64,000 nt of DNA from an uncultured Bacteroidota bacterium. GTDB lineage: Bacteria; Bacteroidota; Bacteroidia; Chitinophagales; Chitinophagaceae. Positions 56,618 through 64,000 of the stretch are shown in pieces. The stretch lies in contig CAIRYK010000047.1 of the NCBI GenBank assembly GCA_903882805.1, positions 1 to 64,000 of the forward strand, in the 5' to 3' direction. The notes beneath the pieces were generated by a model that made no database searches, had not been told where the DNA came from, and was given only the letters and a program-made list of their open reading frames with translations. Positions within the stretch are counted from its first letter, which is position 1. Each line of letters begins with the position of its first letter. A program made the translations under genes and the position numbers.

Positions 56618-57064
56618 ATGATACGGGACTTATACTTAATAGCGTTGAGAGAACAGTACTTACTTCACATTGACCAACAGTTTAAATACAATTTGAAACA
56701 GATGAACAACACAACAGCTCAGCAAAGTTGAAAAAGTTGAGATTATGATGGCGCCTTTTTCGGGCGTAGATGTGGTTGATTTGCTAAAAAAAAGACACCA
56801 TGCCTAAACACCGAAACAAAAGCTAAATAGATGTAAGCGATAGCCAGAAAACCAGCGCCACAAAGCCTATTAGCGAACTGCGACAACAGCGTAGAGCCTT
56901 TTTTTTGCCGCGGAGCGATTGCAAAAAATCGCCTTTTCTTTTGCTACTTTTCTTTTGGCGAAGCAAAAGAAAAGTAGAGGTATGAGGGTCGGAATAAATG
57001 CAGATGAAAACAAATAGCTGTCTTTATTTTCGATTTTTTCTTTTCCCAGTGAAAATGCACATCA
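56618..57064. other. Intergenic region with a strong 14-bp hairpin
   Basis: No gene is evident. A perfect stem (CTACTTTTCTTTTG, 56944-56957, with its complement at 56964-56977; loop GCGAAG) and a smaller hairpin (GCGATT/AATCGC near 56915-56932) lie toward the right. I have the impression that this hairpin type recurs in Bacteroidota genomes; only one copy is in this window. Confidence 0.55.
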
Positions 57065-58237
57065 ATGAACAACCGCCAGCTATTTCAGCAATACGTAGCC
57101 CAAACATCGCCCGCGCCAATAGCGCTGGATATTGTACGCGCCAGCGGCAACTACCTCTACACCGCCGATGGTCGCCAGTACCTCGATCTCATAGGCGGCA
57201 TAAGCGTGTGCAACATAGGGCATTGCCATCCGGCGGTGGTGGCGGCCATACAGCAGCAGGCAGCTACCTACCTGCACGTAATGGTGTATGGCGAGCTGGT
57301 GCAAAGTCCACAAATACAGTATGCGCAGGCGCTGGCAGCGCACCTGCCTGCCCACCTCAACTGTGTGTACTTCACCAATTCGGGCGCCGAGGCTACAGAG
57401 GGCGCTATAAAACTGGCACGCCGCGCCACCGGTCGCGCCGATATTATAGCCTGCAACAACAGCTACCACGGCAACACTCTGGGTGCGCTGAGCGTAATGG
57501 GCGACGAATACTGGCGCAACGCCTTTAGGCCGCTAATGCCCGGCGTGTGGCACTGCAACTACAATTCGGAAGAGCTGATAACGAGTATAAACGAGCATAC
57601 CGCCTGTGTAATAATAGAAACTATACAGGCCGAAGCCGGCATTATAGAACCCAACCCCGACTGGCTGCGCCGCCTGCGCAACCGTTGCACCGAGGCTGGC
57701 GCACTGCTGATTTTTGATGAAATACAATGCGGCTTTGGCCGCACCGGCAAGCTGTGGGGCTTTGAGCATTACGGCATAGAGCCCGATATTGCCCTGCTGG
57801 GTAAAGCTCTGGGCGGGGGCATGCCGCTGGGCGCATTTGTGGCCAGCCACGAGCTAATGCAGCTCTTCACCCACGGGCCCGTATTGGGGCATATCACCAC
57901 CTTTGGCGGGCATCCCGTTAGTTGTGCTGCCGGACTTGCAGGCATGCAAGCCCTCCTCGCCGAAAACCTGATAGCACAGGTAGCCGAGAAAGAAGCCCTC
58001 TTCCATACCCTACTCACCCACCCTGCTATAAAGGCGGTGCGCAGTAAAGGTCTGCTGCTGGCTATAGAGCTGGATAGCAGCGAAGCTGTAATAAGAGCAT
58101 TAGGTAAATGCCTGGAGCAAGGCCTGTTTTCCGACTGGTTCTTATTTGCCCCCCAGTGCATACGCATTGCCCCACCACTCACCATTACCCATGCAGAGAT
58201 TGAGTATGCTTGTGGGGTGTTGATGGGGTGCTTGTAA
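57065..58237 (+). CDS. Class III aminotransferase (acetylornithine/ornithine type)
   Basis: 390 residues, complete. The class III fold is marked by YLDLIGGISVCNIGHCHP, FTNSGAEATEGAIKLAR, CNNSYHGNTLG, FDEIQCGFGRTG with the PLP-ring Asp, and GKALGGGMPLGAF with the Schiff-base Lys. Substrates in the family are ornithine, acetylornithine, lysine and related omega-amines. The neighbouring saccharopine-like dehydrogenase makes lysine or aminoadipate semialdehyde chemistry possible, but specificity is not decidable here. tsaD follows after 38 bases. Confidence 0.9.
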   Translation: MNNRQLFQQYVAQTSPAPIALDIVRASGNYLYTADGRQYLDLIGGISVCNIGHCHPAVVAAIQQQAATYLHVMVYGELVQSPQIQYAQALAAHLPAHLNCVYFTNSGAEATEGAIKLARRATGRADIIACNNSYHGNTLGALSVMGDEYWRNAFRPLMPGVWHCNYNSEELITSINEHTACVIIETIQAEAGIIEPNPDWLRRLRNRCTEAGALLIFDEIQCGFGRTGKLWGFEHYGIEPDIALLGKALGGGMPLGAFVASHELMQLFTHGPVLGHITTFGGHPVSCAAGLAGMQALLAENLIAQVAEKEALFHTLLTHPAIKAVRSKGLLLAIELDSSEAVIRALGKCLEQGLFSDWFLFAPQCIRIAPPLTITHAEIEYACGVLMGCL

Positions 58238-58275
58238 ATAAAAACAACCTAATTTCGCAACACAAACAACTCAGC

Positions 58276-59283
58276 TTGTCGAACGTAATCAATATTTTAG
58301 CTATAGAGTCGTCGTGCGACGAAACCAGCGCTGCGGTAGTAAGCAATGGCCGGGTGCTTAGCAACCATATAGCCACTCAAAAAGTACACGAACGCTATGG
58401 CGGTGTGGTGCCGGAGCTGGCATCGCGGGCGCACATGCAAAACATTGTGCCGGTGGTAGATGCAGCCCTCAAAGATGCCCACCTTGCCAAGGGCGATATT
58501 ACTGCCGTAGCCTTTACGCAGTCGCCCGGCTTGCTGGGGTCTCTGCTGGTAGGGGCGTGTTTTGCCAAGGGCTTTGCACAGGCATTGCAGGTGCCGCTCA
58601 TAGCTGTGCACCATATGCAGGCCCATGTGCTGGCGCACTTTATAGAGCAGCAGCCACAGTTTCCGTTTCTGTGCCTTACGGTGTCGGGCGGGCACACGCA
58701 AATAGTGCTGTGCCGCAGCCATCTGGATATGGAGGTGCTGGGCGAAACCATAGACGATGCCGCAGGCGAGGCGTTTGATAAAGTGGCTAAGATGCTGGGG
58801 CTGCCCTATCCCGGTGGGCCGCTGGTAGACAAGTATGCAGCGCTGGGCGACCCGCTGCGCTTTAAGTTTCCACTCAGCGAAATGAAGGATTATCAGTTCA
58901 GCTTTAGTGGTCTGAAAACTTCGGTGCTGTACTTTATGCAGGCACAAAAAAAGACCGACCCCGATTTTGTAGCTAATAACCTCAACGATATTTGCGCATC
59001 GGTGCAGCATACCATCATCCGTATGCTGATGAACAAACTAACCAAGGCCGCCAAAGACCTGAACATAAAACACATAGGTATAGCAGGCGGAGTATCGGCC
59101 AACAGCGGACTGCGCAAGGCCATTACCGATGCCGGCATACAGCATGGCTGGCACACCTACATACCGAGGTTTGAGTATTGCACCGACAATGCCGCCATGA
59201 TAGGCATAACCGGCTATTACAAATACTTGCAGGGTACGTTTACCGATTTGTCGATAGCGCCCAGCCCAAGAGCTACCTGGTAA
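58276..59283 (+). CDS. tsaD: tRNA N6-threonylcarbamoyladenosine transferase
   Basis: 335 residues from a TTG start at 58276, the usual length. Open codons before it reach into the aminotransferase gene and are not conserved. Motifs are ILAIESSCDET, GGVVPELASRAH, the metal-binding HHMQAHVLAH, SGGHTQ, and AGGVSANSGLR. It transfers the threonylcarbamoyl group to A37 of ANN-decoding tRNAs with TsaB and TsaE, which are not in this window. Its stop overlaps the next start (TAATG). Confidence 0.95.
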   Translation: MSNVINILAIESSCDETSAAVVSNGRVLSNHIATQKVHERYGGVVPELASRAHMQNIVPVVDAALKDAHLAKGDITAVAFTQSPGLLGSLLVGACFAKGFAQALQVPLIAVHHMQAHVLAHFIEQQPQFPFLCLTVSGGHTQIVLCRSHLDMEVLGETIDDAAGEAFDKVAKMLGLPYPGGPLVDKYAALGDPLRFKFPLSEMKDYQFSFSGLKTSVLYFMQAQKKTDPDFVANNLNDICASVQHTIIRMLMNKLTKAAKDLNIKHIGIAGGVSANSGLRKAITDAGIQHGWHTYIPRFEYCTDNAAMIGITGYYKYLQGTFTDLSIAPSPRATW

Positions 59284-59996
59284 TGAGCAACAGTTATTTC
59301 AGGTTCAAAGAGTTTACGGTGCAGCAAGACCGCTGCGCCATGAAAATTACCACCGATGCCTGTCTGCTGGGCGCATGGACTCCGCTACCTACCGCAGCGG
59401 CAACGGCACTCGATATAGGCACGGGCACGGGTCTGCTGGCGCTCATGCTGGCGCAGCGCAACCCTGCCCTAAATATTGACGCTATAGAACTGGATGCCGA
59501 AGCCGCCATGCAAGCCGCAGAAAACGCAGCCGCATCGCCATGGGCTAATCGCATTTCAGTGTTGCAGGGCGATGTTTGTGCCTATGACTTTACCAAAAAA
59601 TACGATGTAGTAATTACCAATCCCCCGTTTTTCAATAGCAGTCTGCTTGGGCCCGATGCCAGGCGCAACAACGCAAGGCACACCCACAGGCTTCCCTACC
59701 CCGCCCTGCTGCAGGCAATAGATGGTTGTTTGGCTCCCGGTGGGTATCTGTCTATATTATTACCCGTTGCCGAATTTGCGATATGGGAGCGCCACTGCGC
59801 TGCACATGGGTGGTACAATGTTGGCCAGCTCCATATTTGCCATCGGCCAAGCGCTGCAGCAAAGCGTATCATTGGTTTGTTTAGCAGGCAAAGCGCCCCT
59901 ATTGCCTCCAGCGATGAGTTGACCATCTACAATACCGATGGCGCTTATAGCGCCGACTCTAGTCGTCTTCTTGGTCCGTACTATCTTGCGCTGTAG
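59283..59996 (+). CDS. tRNA1(Val) A37 N6-methyltransferase, TrmN6 family
   Basis: 237 residues from ATG 59283, which overlaps the tsaD stop by one base. SAM motif I (ALDIGTGTGLLALMLAQ), the acidic post-I loop (IDAIELD) and the catalytic motif IV NPPFF mark an N6-adenine methyltransferase of the YfiC/TrmN6 group. The N-terminal FRFKEFTVQQDRCAMKI and TTDACLLGAW are diagnostic of that group. Coupling with tsaD suggests joint expression of two tRNA position-37 modifiers. The last 38 bases overlap the convergent membrane-protein gene. Confidence 0.9.
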   Translation: MSNSYFRFKEFTVQQDRCAMKITTDACLLGAWTPLPTAAATALDIGTGTGLLALMLAQRNPALNIDAIELDAEAAMQAAENAAASPWANRISVLQGDVCAYDFTKKYDVVITNPPFFNSSLLGPDARRNNARHTHRLPYPALLQAIDGCLAPGGYLSILLPVAEFAIWERHCAAHGWYNVGQLHICHRPSAAAKRIIGLFSRQSAPIASSDELTIYNTDGAYSADSSRLLGPYYLAL

Positions 59997-60546
59997 CGGG
60001 TTCGTCGTAGCCGGGGTTGCGTACTTCGTTTACTTTGGGCCTTGGAGGGCGGGTGGGTAATGGCGGTACTACTACTATATTATTTGTAGTTTCCGTATCG
60101 TCGTAGCCGGGATTGGGTATTTCGTTGAGGTCCACCACCACTTCCTTTTTCTTAAACATAAAGAACAGGCATATCATAGCCCATGCCACCCAAAACAGGT
60201 ACACGCCGGTATGAAAACGCCACCCCAGCAGGTGGTGCGAAAAATCGTTGGTAAAATCGAGGTAGGTAACATATGCCCCGCAAGCAGCAGCCCCAAGCAA
60301 CAGCAGGTTGAGCAATATCGAGGCTATACGCCCCCACTTCCTGTGAAAGTAATAATGTACCGTAAACAAAATAATCAATGCCAGGTAGACCGCAATAGCC
60401 CCCTGCCACCATATTTTCATAAAATTGTACTCCTGAAAAAAGAAAGTAATACCTACCCTGCCTATCCACGAAGCCTTAGAGAGCAAAAAGCCCGAAACAC
60501 AGGATAGTCCGGCCAAAAAGAGCAGAAATAATATTGCACGCTTCAT
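59959..60546 (-). CDS. Four-TM membrane protein with duplicated NPGYD tail motif
   Basis: 195 residues. Four hydrophobic segments (about residues 3-25, 45-65, 73-97, 110-130) precede a cytosolic acidic, Pro-rich tail in which LNEIPNPGYDD and VNEVRNPGYDE occur 34 residues apart. The duplicated motif looks like a docking peptide. I know no family. The start shares one base with the stop of the NYN-domain gene upstream, so the two are translationally coupled. Confidence 0.75.
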   Translation of the reverse strand: MKRAILFLLFLAGLSCVSGFLLSKASWIGRVGITFFFQEYNFMKIWWQGAIAVYLALIILFTVHYYFHRKWGRIASILLNLLLLGAAACGAYVTYLDFTNDFSHHLLGWRFHTGVYLFWVAWAMICLFFMFKKKEVVVDLNEIPNPGYDDTETTNNIVVVPPLPTRPPRPKVNEVRNPGYDEPATAQDSTDQEDD

Positions 60547-61367
60547 TACACTGTTTTTGTTGATTTCTTTTTAGCAGGTTTTTTGCCCGTGGTTGCCGGT
60601 TTTTCTACCGGCTTGGGTTTTACCTTTATATATACCAGTTTTATATTGCTTTTGTCGGTAGTGCGCTCGTCTATCTCAAAGCGATCGGTGCTTTTTATCA
60701 GCAGACCCAGCTTTTTAAATCCATAGTTGCGCGCATCAAAGTCGGGTTCTTTTTTCAGCATCATAGAGCCCACATCGCCCAGAAAAGCCCAGCCCGAATC
60801 GTCGGCAATATCGCTAATGCTCGACGATATCAGTTGTATGGTGTTTTCGTCCAGTCGCTTTATGGTGTTGGTGGGCGCTGCTACTTCTTCTTTTTTATCT
60901 TCTTCCTTGGCGGCCGGTTTGGCAGCCTCGCTCAGTATCTCTATATATATAAACTTGTCGCAGGCGGCAATAAAGGGCGATGGAGTTTTTTTCTGCCCCA
61001 TACCTATTACCTTCACCCCTGCCTCGCGCAGGCGCAGTGCCAGCCGTGTAAAATCACTGTCGCTCGATATGATGCAGAAACCGTCTACCCTGCCGGTATA
61101 CAGTATATCCATAGCATCAATTATCATTGCCGAATCGGTGGCGTTTTTGCCGGTGGTGTAGCTATACTGCTGTATGGGCGTAATAGCGTTTTCCAGCAAT
61201 ACCCCCTTCCAGCCCGCCACCGTGGGCTTGGTCCAGTCGCCGTATATGCGCTTAAAGGTAGGCGTGCCATACTTGGCTATTTCCTCCATCATGCCCTTTA
61301 CATTGGCATAGGGCACATTGTCGGCATCTATCAGCACGGCAAACTTTAGTTCGGCAGTATTTTGCAT
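60546..61367 (-). CDS. NYN-domain ribonuclease with OST-HTH/LOTUS-like domain
   Basis: 273 residues from ATG 61367; seven extra codons lie upstream. The NYN (LabA/PIN-like) domain has FAVLIDADNVPY with the metal-binding Asp, ATDSAMIIDAMD and GFCIISSDSDFTRLA with further acidic residues. A charged linker leads to an OST-HTH/LOTUS-like domain (about residues 180-245: IQLISSSISDI, GWAFLGDVGSML-like, YGFKKLGLLI), and the tail is Lys/Pro-rich. Such proteins are inferred to bind and cut structured RNA. Coupled to a membrane protein gene downstream. Confidence 0.88.
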   Translation of the reverse strand: MQNTAELKFAVLIDADNVPYANVKGMMEEIAKYGTPTFKRIYGDWTKPTVAGWKGVLLENAITPIQQYSYTTGKNATDSAMIIDAMDILYTGRVDGFCIISSDSDFTRLALRLREAGVKVIGMGQKKTPSPFIAACDKFIYIEILSEAAKPAAKEEDKKEEVAAPTNTIKRLDENTIQLISSSISDIADDSGWAFLGDVGSMMLKKEPDFDARNYGFKKLGLLIKSTDRFEIDERTTDKSNIKLVYIKVKPKPVEKPATTGKKPAKKKSTKTV

Positions 61368-61465
61368 TTCGCAGTAATTGTGCCGCAAAGGTAGGTTGTT
61401 GCGATAGAATAGTTTGTGGTAATGTTTTGTCGTGCTTGTTGGTGGATTTACATATATATAAACAG

Positions 61466-61525
61466 ATGTTCTTAGTCTTCCGACTAAGAACTAAGCGGAA
61501 TACGGTCTTCAGACCGGCGAATGGG
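61466..61525. repeat. REP-like element left of the transposase
   Basis: Two hairpins in tandem: GTTCTTAGTC/GACTAAGAAC and CGGTCTTCAGACCGG. It is the inverted partner of 62161-62221. Between 61389 and 61539 there is no gene. Confidence 0.88.
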
Positions 61526-61539
61526 GTATAAATATTCTG

Positions 61540-62091
61540 CTAAATATACCAGTCTTCCAAACGCAACGGTCCCGCAATATTCTTGATTATAGCCTTTGCA
61601 CTACTATACAAGTATTCTTCAGGAAGCTCTACCCAGCCTGCACGAACAGGATTTTGATGAATATAATTGAGTTTTTCGTTAAAAAACTTCAAAGAATAGA
61701 CCGATTCCGGGTGGTTGTCGTGGATCCATACTTGATAGTTGCTGTTAGTTGCTGTCTGTGCTGCGTTCCACGCAAATCGGTGCAGCATCCATTCCCTCCG
61801 GCTTTCGGGTTCGTTTTTTATGGCATCTAAAATGCTGATAGCAGTAAATTTCTTAAAATCCCTAATCGTGTCCGATAGCTTCCCTGTTTCACTACGTGCA
61901 ATAAGGTGTATATGGTTTGTCATGATTACATAGGCATATATCCTTAGACCCTTGTTTTTTATGCAATAATCGAGACTATTTATAACAATGTCCCTATAGT
62001 TTTTTCTCGAAAACACATCGACCCAGTCTACTATTGTAAGGGTAAGGAAATGAGTAGCATCTTGCTCACGTATTTGATGGCCGGATTTCAT
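61540..62091 (-). CDS. REP-associated tyrosine transposase (RAYT)
   Basis: 183 residues. It is a Y1 transposase of the IS200/IS605 relation: the HUH motif is HIHLI in MTNHIHLIARS, with the acidic/Tyr part in FNEKLNYIHQNPVRAGW and YLYSSAKAI, where the catalytic Tyr is expected. Family members act on REP palindromes, and matching palindromes stand in inverted orientation on both sides here. The gene looks complete. Confidence 0.92.
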   Translation of the reverse strand: MKSGHQIREQDATHFLTLTIVDWVDVFSRKNYRDIVINSLDYCIKNKGLRIYAYVIMTNHIHLIARSETGKLSDTIRDFKKFTAISILDAIKNEPESRREWMLHRFAWNAAQTATNSNYQVWIHDNHPESVYSLKFFNEKLNYIHQNPVRAGWVELPEEYLYSSAKAIIKNIAGPLRLEDWYI

Positions 62092-62160
62092 GGTATATAT
62101 TTTGCTACCAAAATAAGGGGATTTGAGGATTTTGTAAAATGGTACTAACTTGCTTTATCT

Positions 62161-62221
62161 GCCCATTCACCGGTCTGAAGACCGGGTACCGGGCAGTTCT
62201 TAGTCGGAAGACTAAGAACAT
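62161..62221. repeat. REP-like element right of the transposase
   Basis: The inverted copy of 61466-61525, with CCGGTCTGAAGACCGG and GTTCTTAGTCGGAAGACTAAGAAC (split hairpin). Its inner edge directly abuts NHL coding sequence. Confidence 0.88.
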
Positions 62222-63358
62222 CGAGGTGATGGAGGTAACTACAGAATTCGTAAAATCAATACTGACGGAATTATTTCTACAATTACTGGAAGTGGAATTA
62301 TAGGTTACAACGGCGATAGTATTATGGCCACCTCGGCTAACATGGGTCCAAGTGCTGTTAGTTTTGACCGTAAAGGTTATATGTATATTGCTGATGCATG
62401 GAATAGACGTGTTCGGAAAGTAGACACTACGGGTACCATTCACACCATAGCCGGAACAGGAGTATTGGGATATACAGGAGATGGTGGACCTGCGATTCTG
62501 GCAACATTAAATCAGCCAGCTGGGGTGGCCGTTGATGACTCGGGAAATGTGTATTTTGCTGACAGTTATAACAACTGTATTCGAATGGTAAACAAATTGG
62601 GTATTATTACAACTATAGCGGGTACTGGTGTAGCAGGATATAGTGGTGATGGAGGGGCTGCAACGGCTGCAAAAATAAATATCCCAGTTAGGGTTGCACT
62701 GGATAAATCAGGGAATTTATATTTTTCGGATTTCTCCAATCGCATCCGAAAAATTGACAAATCGGGAATTATTACTACGGTTGCCGGAACGGGGTTTGTA
62801 GGTTTTTACGGGGATAATGGGCAAGCTACTAATGCACAGTTAAATGGGCCTGCTGGGATTTCGGTAGATGCTATTGGAAATATATACATAGCAGATAGTT
62901 ACAACCAAAGGATACGCAAAATTGACGCTTCAGGCATTATTACCACTGTGGCGGGCACTGGTATCCGGGGCCATACCGGAGATGGTGGGCCGGCTACGGC
63001 CGCAGACTTAAACGCTCCAGATGGTGTAGTCATAGACAACGATGGCAACTTGGTTTTTACAGAATACGGCGGCAATACCGTTCGGAAAATAATCTACAAC
63101 TTGGCCGTGGAGAAAGGTATTAATACGGCAGATGTACGGATTTACCCCAACCCGGCTACTTCTGTATTGTATTTTGAATTCCCAAATCAAGAAAAGGCAA
63201 CAGTGAGACTATTTGATATCACGGGGCGGATAGTAGCCCAACAGGAAGTGATAGGGATTAAAACCAGCATCAAAGTAAAGGACTTTGCACCTGGTATTTA
63301 CTTTTATAAAATCACATCAAGTATAGGCGCCAAATCAGGTAAAGTAACCATTGAATAA
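62222..63358 (+). pseudogene. NHL-repeat T9SS gene, 5'-truncated at the REP element
   Basis: The frame reads NHL sequence (HRGDGGNYRIRKIN) from base 62222 on, immediately after the REP hairpin, and a stop lies in frame inside the hairpin at 62213-62215. No signal peptide or start exists upstream. ATG 62324 gives 344 residues starting within a blade. Five NHL blades remain and the T9SS domain is complete (RIYPNPATSVLYF, LFDITGRIV, GIYFYKI). The cargo cannot be exported as it stands. The missing 5' part is not found left of the transposase, so sequence was lost as well as inserted. Confidence 0.82.
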
Positions 63359-63365
63359 TTCCACT

Positions 63366-63391
63366 ACACAGATATTCTTAGTCTCCCGACT
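63366..63391. repeat. Partial REP-like copy downstream of the truncated NHL gene
   Basis: ACAGATATTCTTAGTCTCCC matches one arm of the REP hairpin at 61466 with few differences; the second arm is lost. Confidence 0.55.
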
Positions 63392-63426
63392 CCTATCAAA
63401 AACCTCATTTTACAAATTTTCAAACT

Positions 63427-63574
63427 GCCTCGTAGAGGCTATCCTGTTTGTAGCTGAGCATTAATTTATCGCTCATGCGCCGTAGGCGCTATCCCATTCG
63501 CGGATTGGATAGCGCCTACGGCGCATAACTGTATTTGCAATTGTTGCTACAAACAGGTAAGCCTCTACGAGGCA
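63427..63574. repeat. Nested palindrome, about 148 bp
   Basis: Outer arms of 29 bases (63427-63455 and 63546-63574) pair with two mismatches; inner arms of 20 bases (63475-63494 and 63507-63526) pair perfectly. The inner arm GCGCCGTAGGCGC is itself partly palindromic. No coding content. It could fold into a long cruciform or RNA hairpin; a MITE-like origin is inferred. Confidence 0.8.
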
Positions 63575-63659
63575 AATCCATACTTTGCAATCAAATTCAT
63601 AAATACCATTTACCAAGTATTGAATCTATTGCACTTACAACAACACCCAATCAAATATA

Positions 63660-63695
63660 CAAAAAAACTCCGCCACCCAAAAAAGGATAGCGGAG
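63660..63695 (-). terminator. Probable terminator of the transaldolase-like gene
   Basis: A 6-bp stem (CTCCGC with GCGGAG) with a 16-base loop is followed by seven T on the minus strand, 25 bases past the stop. Confidence 0.55.
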
Positions 63696-63719
63696 CATAA
63701 TATATTCATCAACTACTAC

Positions 63720-64000
63720 TTATTGCATAGACTTCGCATCTTTCAAAAACTGCTCCAGACCTATGTCTGTGAGCGGGTGTTTCAGCAAGCCGAGGATGGA
63801 GGAAAGCGGGCTGGTACAAACATCGGCGCCAGCTTCTGCACAACGCACTATATGTAGCGGGTTGCGGATAGATGCTGCAAGCACCTCGGTCATAAAGCCC
63901 TGTGTATTGTATATGTTTACTATTTGCTCTATCAATTGTACTCCATCCCAGCTACCATCGTCTATACGGCCTATAAACGGAGATACATAAGTAGCGCCTG
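63720..64000 (-). CDS. Transaldolase / fructose-6-phosphate aldolase-like, 5' end beyond window
   Basis: The last 93 or so codons are in view. YVSPFIGRIDD is the diagnostic segment of the small transaldolase family (TalC/Fsa), followed by FMTEVLAASIRN (strand and helix of the TIM barrel), AGADVCTSP and a C-terminal amphipathic helix. The catalytic Lys lies upstream, outside the window. TalC-type enzymes act in the pentose phosphate pathway; Fsa members do aldol cleavage; the choice cannot be made here. Confidence 0.88.
   Translation of the reverse strand, partial: GATYVSPFIGRIDDGSWDGVQLIEQIVNIYNTQGFMTEVLAASIRNPLHIVRCAEAGADVCTSPLSSILGLLKHPLTDIGLEQFLKDAKSMQ

Overview
The window reads as chromosomal DNA of a Bacteroidota bacterium, probably of the Chitinophagaceae or a close relative. 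The basis is the many secreted proteins ending in a type IX secretion (T9SS) C-terminal sorting domain, the giant Ig-like repeat proteins, NHL and YHYH proteins, an HAE-1 RND efflux operon, and several Bacteroidota-type -7 boxes (TAnnTTTG) upstream of genes. The lineage below phylum is inference; there is no rRNA.

Layout. 1-15.1 kb: two giant surface proteins on the minus strand, built from tandem ~73-residue Ig-like (Big_2 type) repeats; the first runs off the left edge. 15.2-23.3 kb: a ParE/RelE-type toxin-antitoxin pair, small secreted proteins, a cytidine deaminase/2OG-oxygenase pair divergent from a nucleoside phosphorylase, and a diheme peroxidase with a YHYH protein. 23.3-26.5 kb: a two-gene secreted cassette (Cys-rich beta-roll protein plus NHL propeller) bracketed by copies of a dispersed repeat and followed by a large inverted repeat. 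26.6-27.9 kb: the wreck of an RND efflux operon, whose adaptor and outer-membrane genes are joined by a deletion. 28.2-37.7 kb: an ALDH7-type dehydrogenase, DinB-like protein, second toxin-antitoxin pair and an intact RND efflux operon. 37.7-49 kb: an NHL/Ig secreted protein inside a segment bounded by an 82-bp perfect direct repeat, ferritin and assorted small enzymes and lipoproteins, and a beta-helix secreted protein.

49.2-54.8 kb is an AT-rich accessory segment on the 3' side of a tRNA-Leu(CAA). It holds a small membrane protein, an HD plus Hsp90-like ATPase gene interrupted by one in-frame TGA, and a TIR-domain protein of the Pycsar-effector kind with an unfamiliar beta-rich C-terminus. 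This is the best candidate for an undescribed (probably anti-phage) system. 54.8-61.4 kb returns to GC-richer housekeeping genes: HscB, a saccharopine/alanine dehydrogenase-like enzyme, a class III aminotransferase, TsaD, a TrmN6-like methyltransferase, and a NYN-domain protein with a membrane partner. 61.4-64 kb holds a REP-associated transposase between inverted REP-like hairpins that abut a 5'-truncated NHL gene, a nested palindrome, and the 3' part of a transaldolase-like gene.

Functional links. Several unlinked genes fit lysine/aminoadipate metabolism (ALDH7, LYS1-like dehydrogenase, aminotransferase). At least seven genes or remnants encode T9SS cargo. Repeats, truncated genes and duplicated segments concentrate around the secreted-protein and accessory loci, which suggests those loci turn over quickly.
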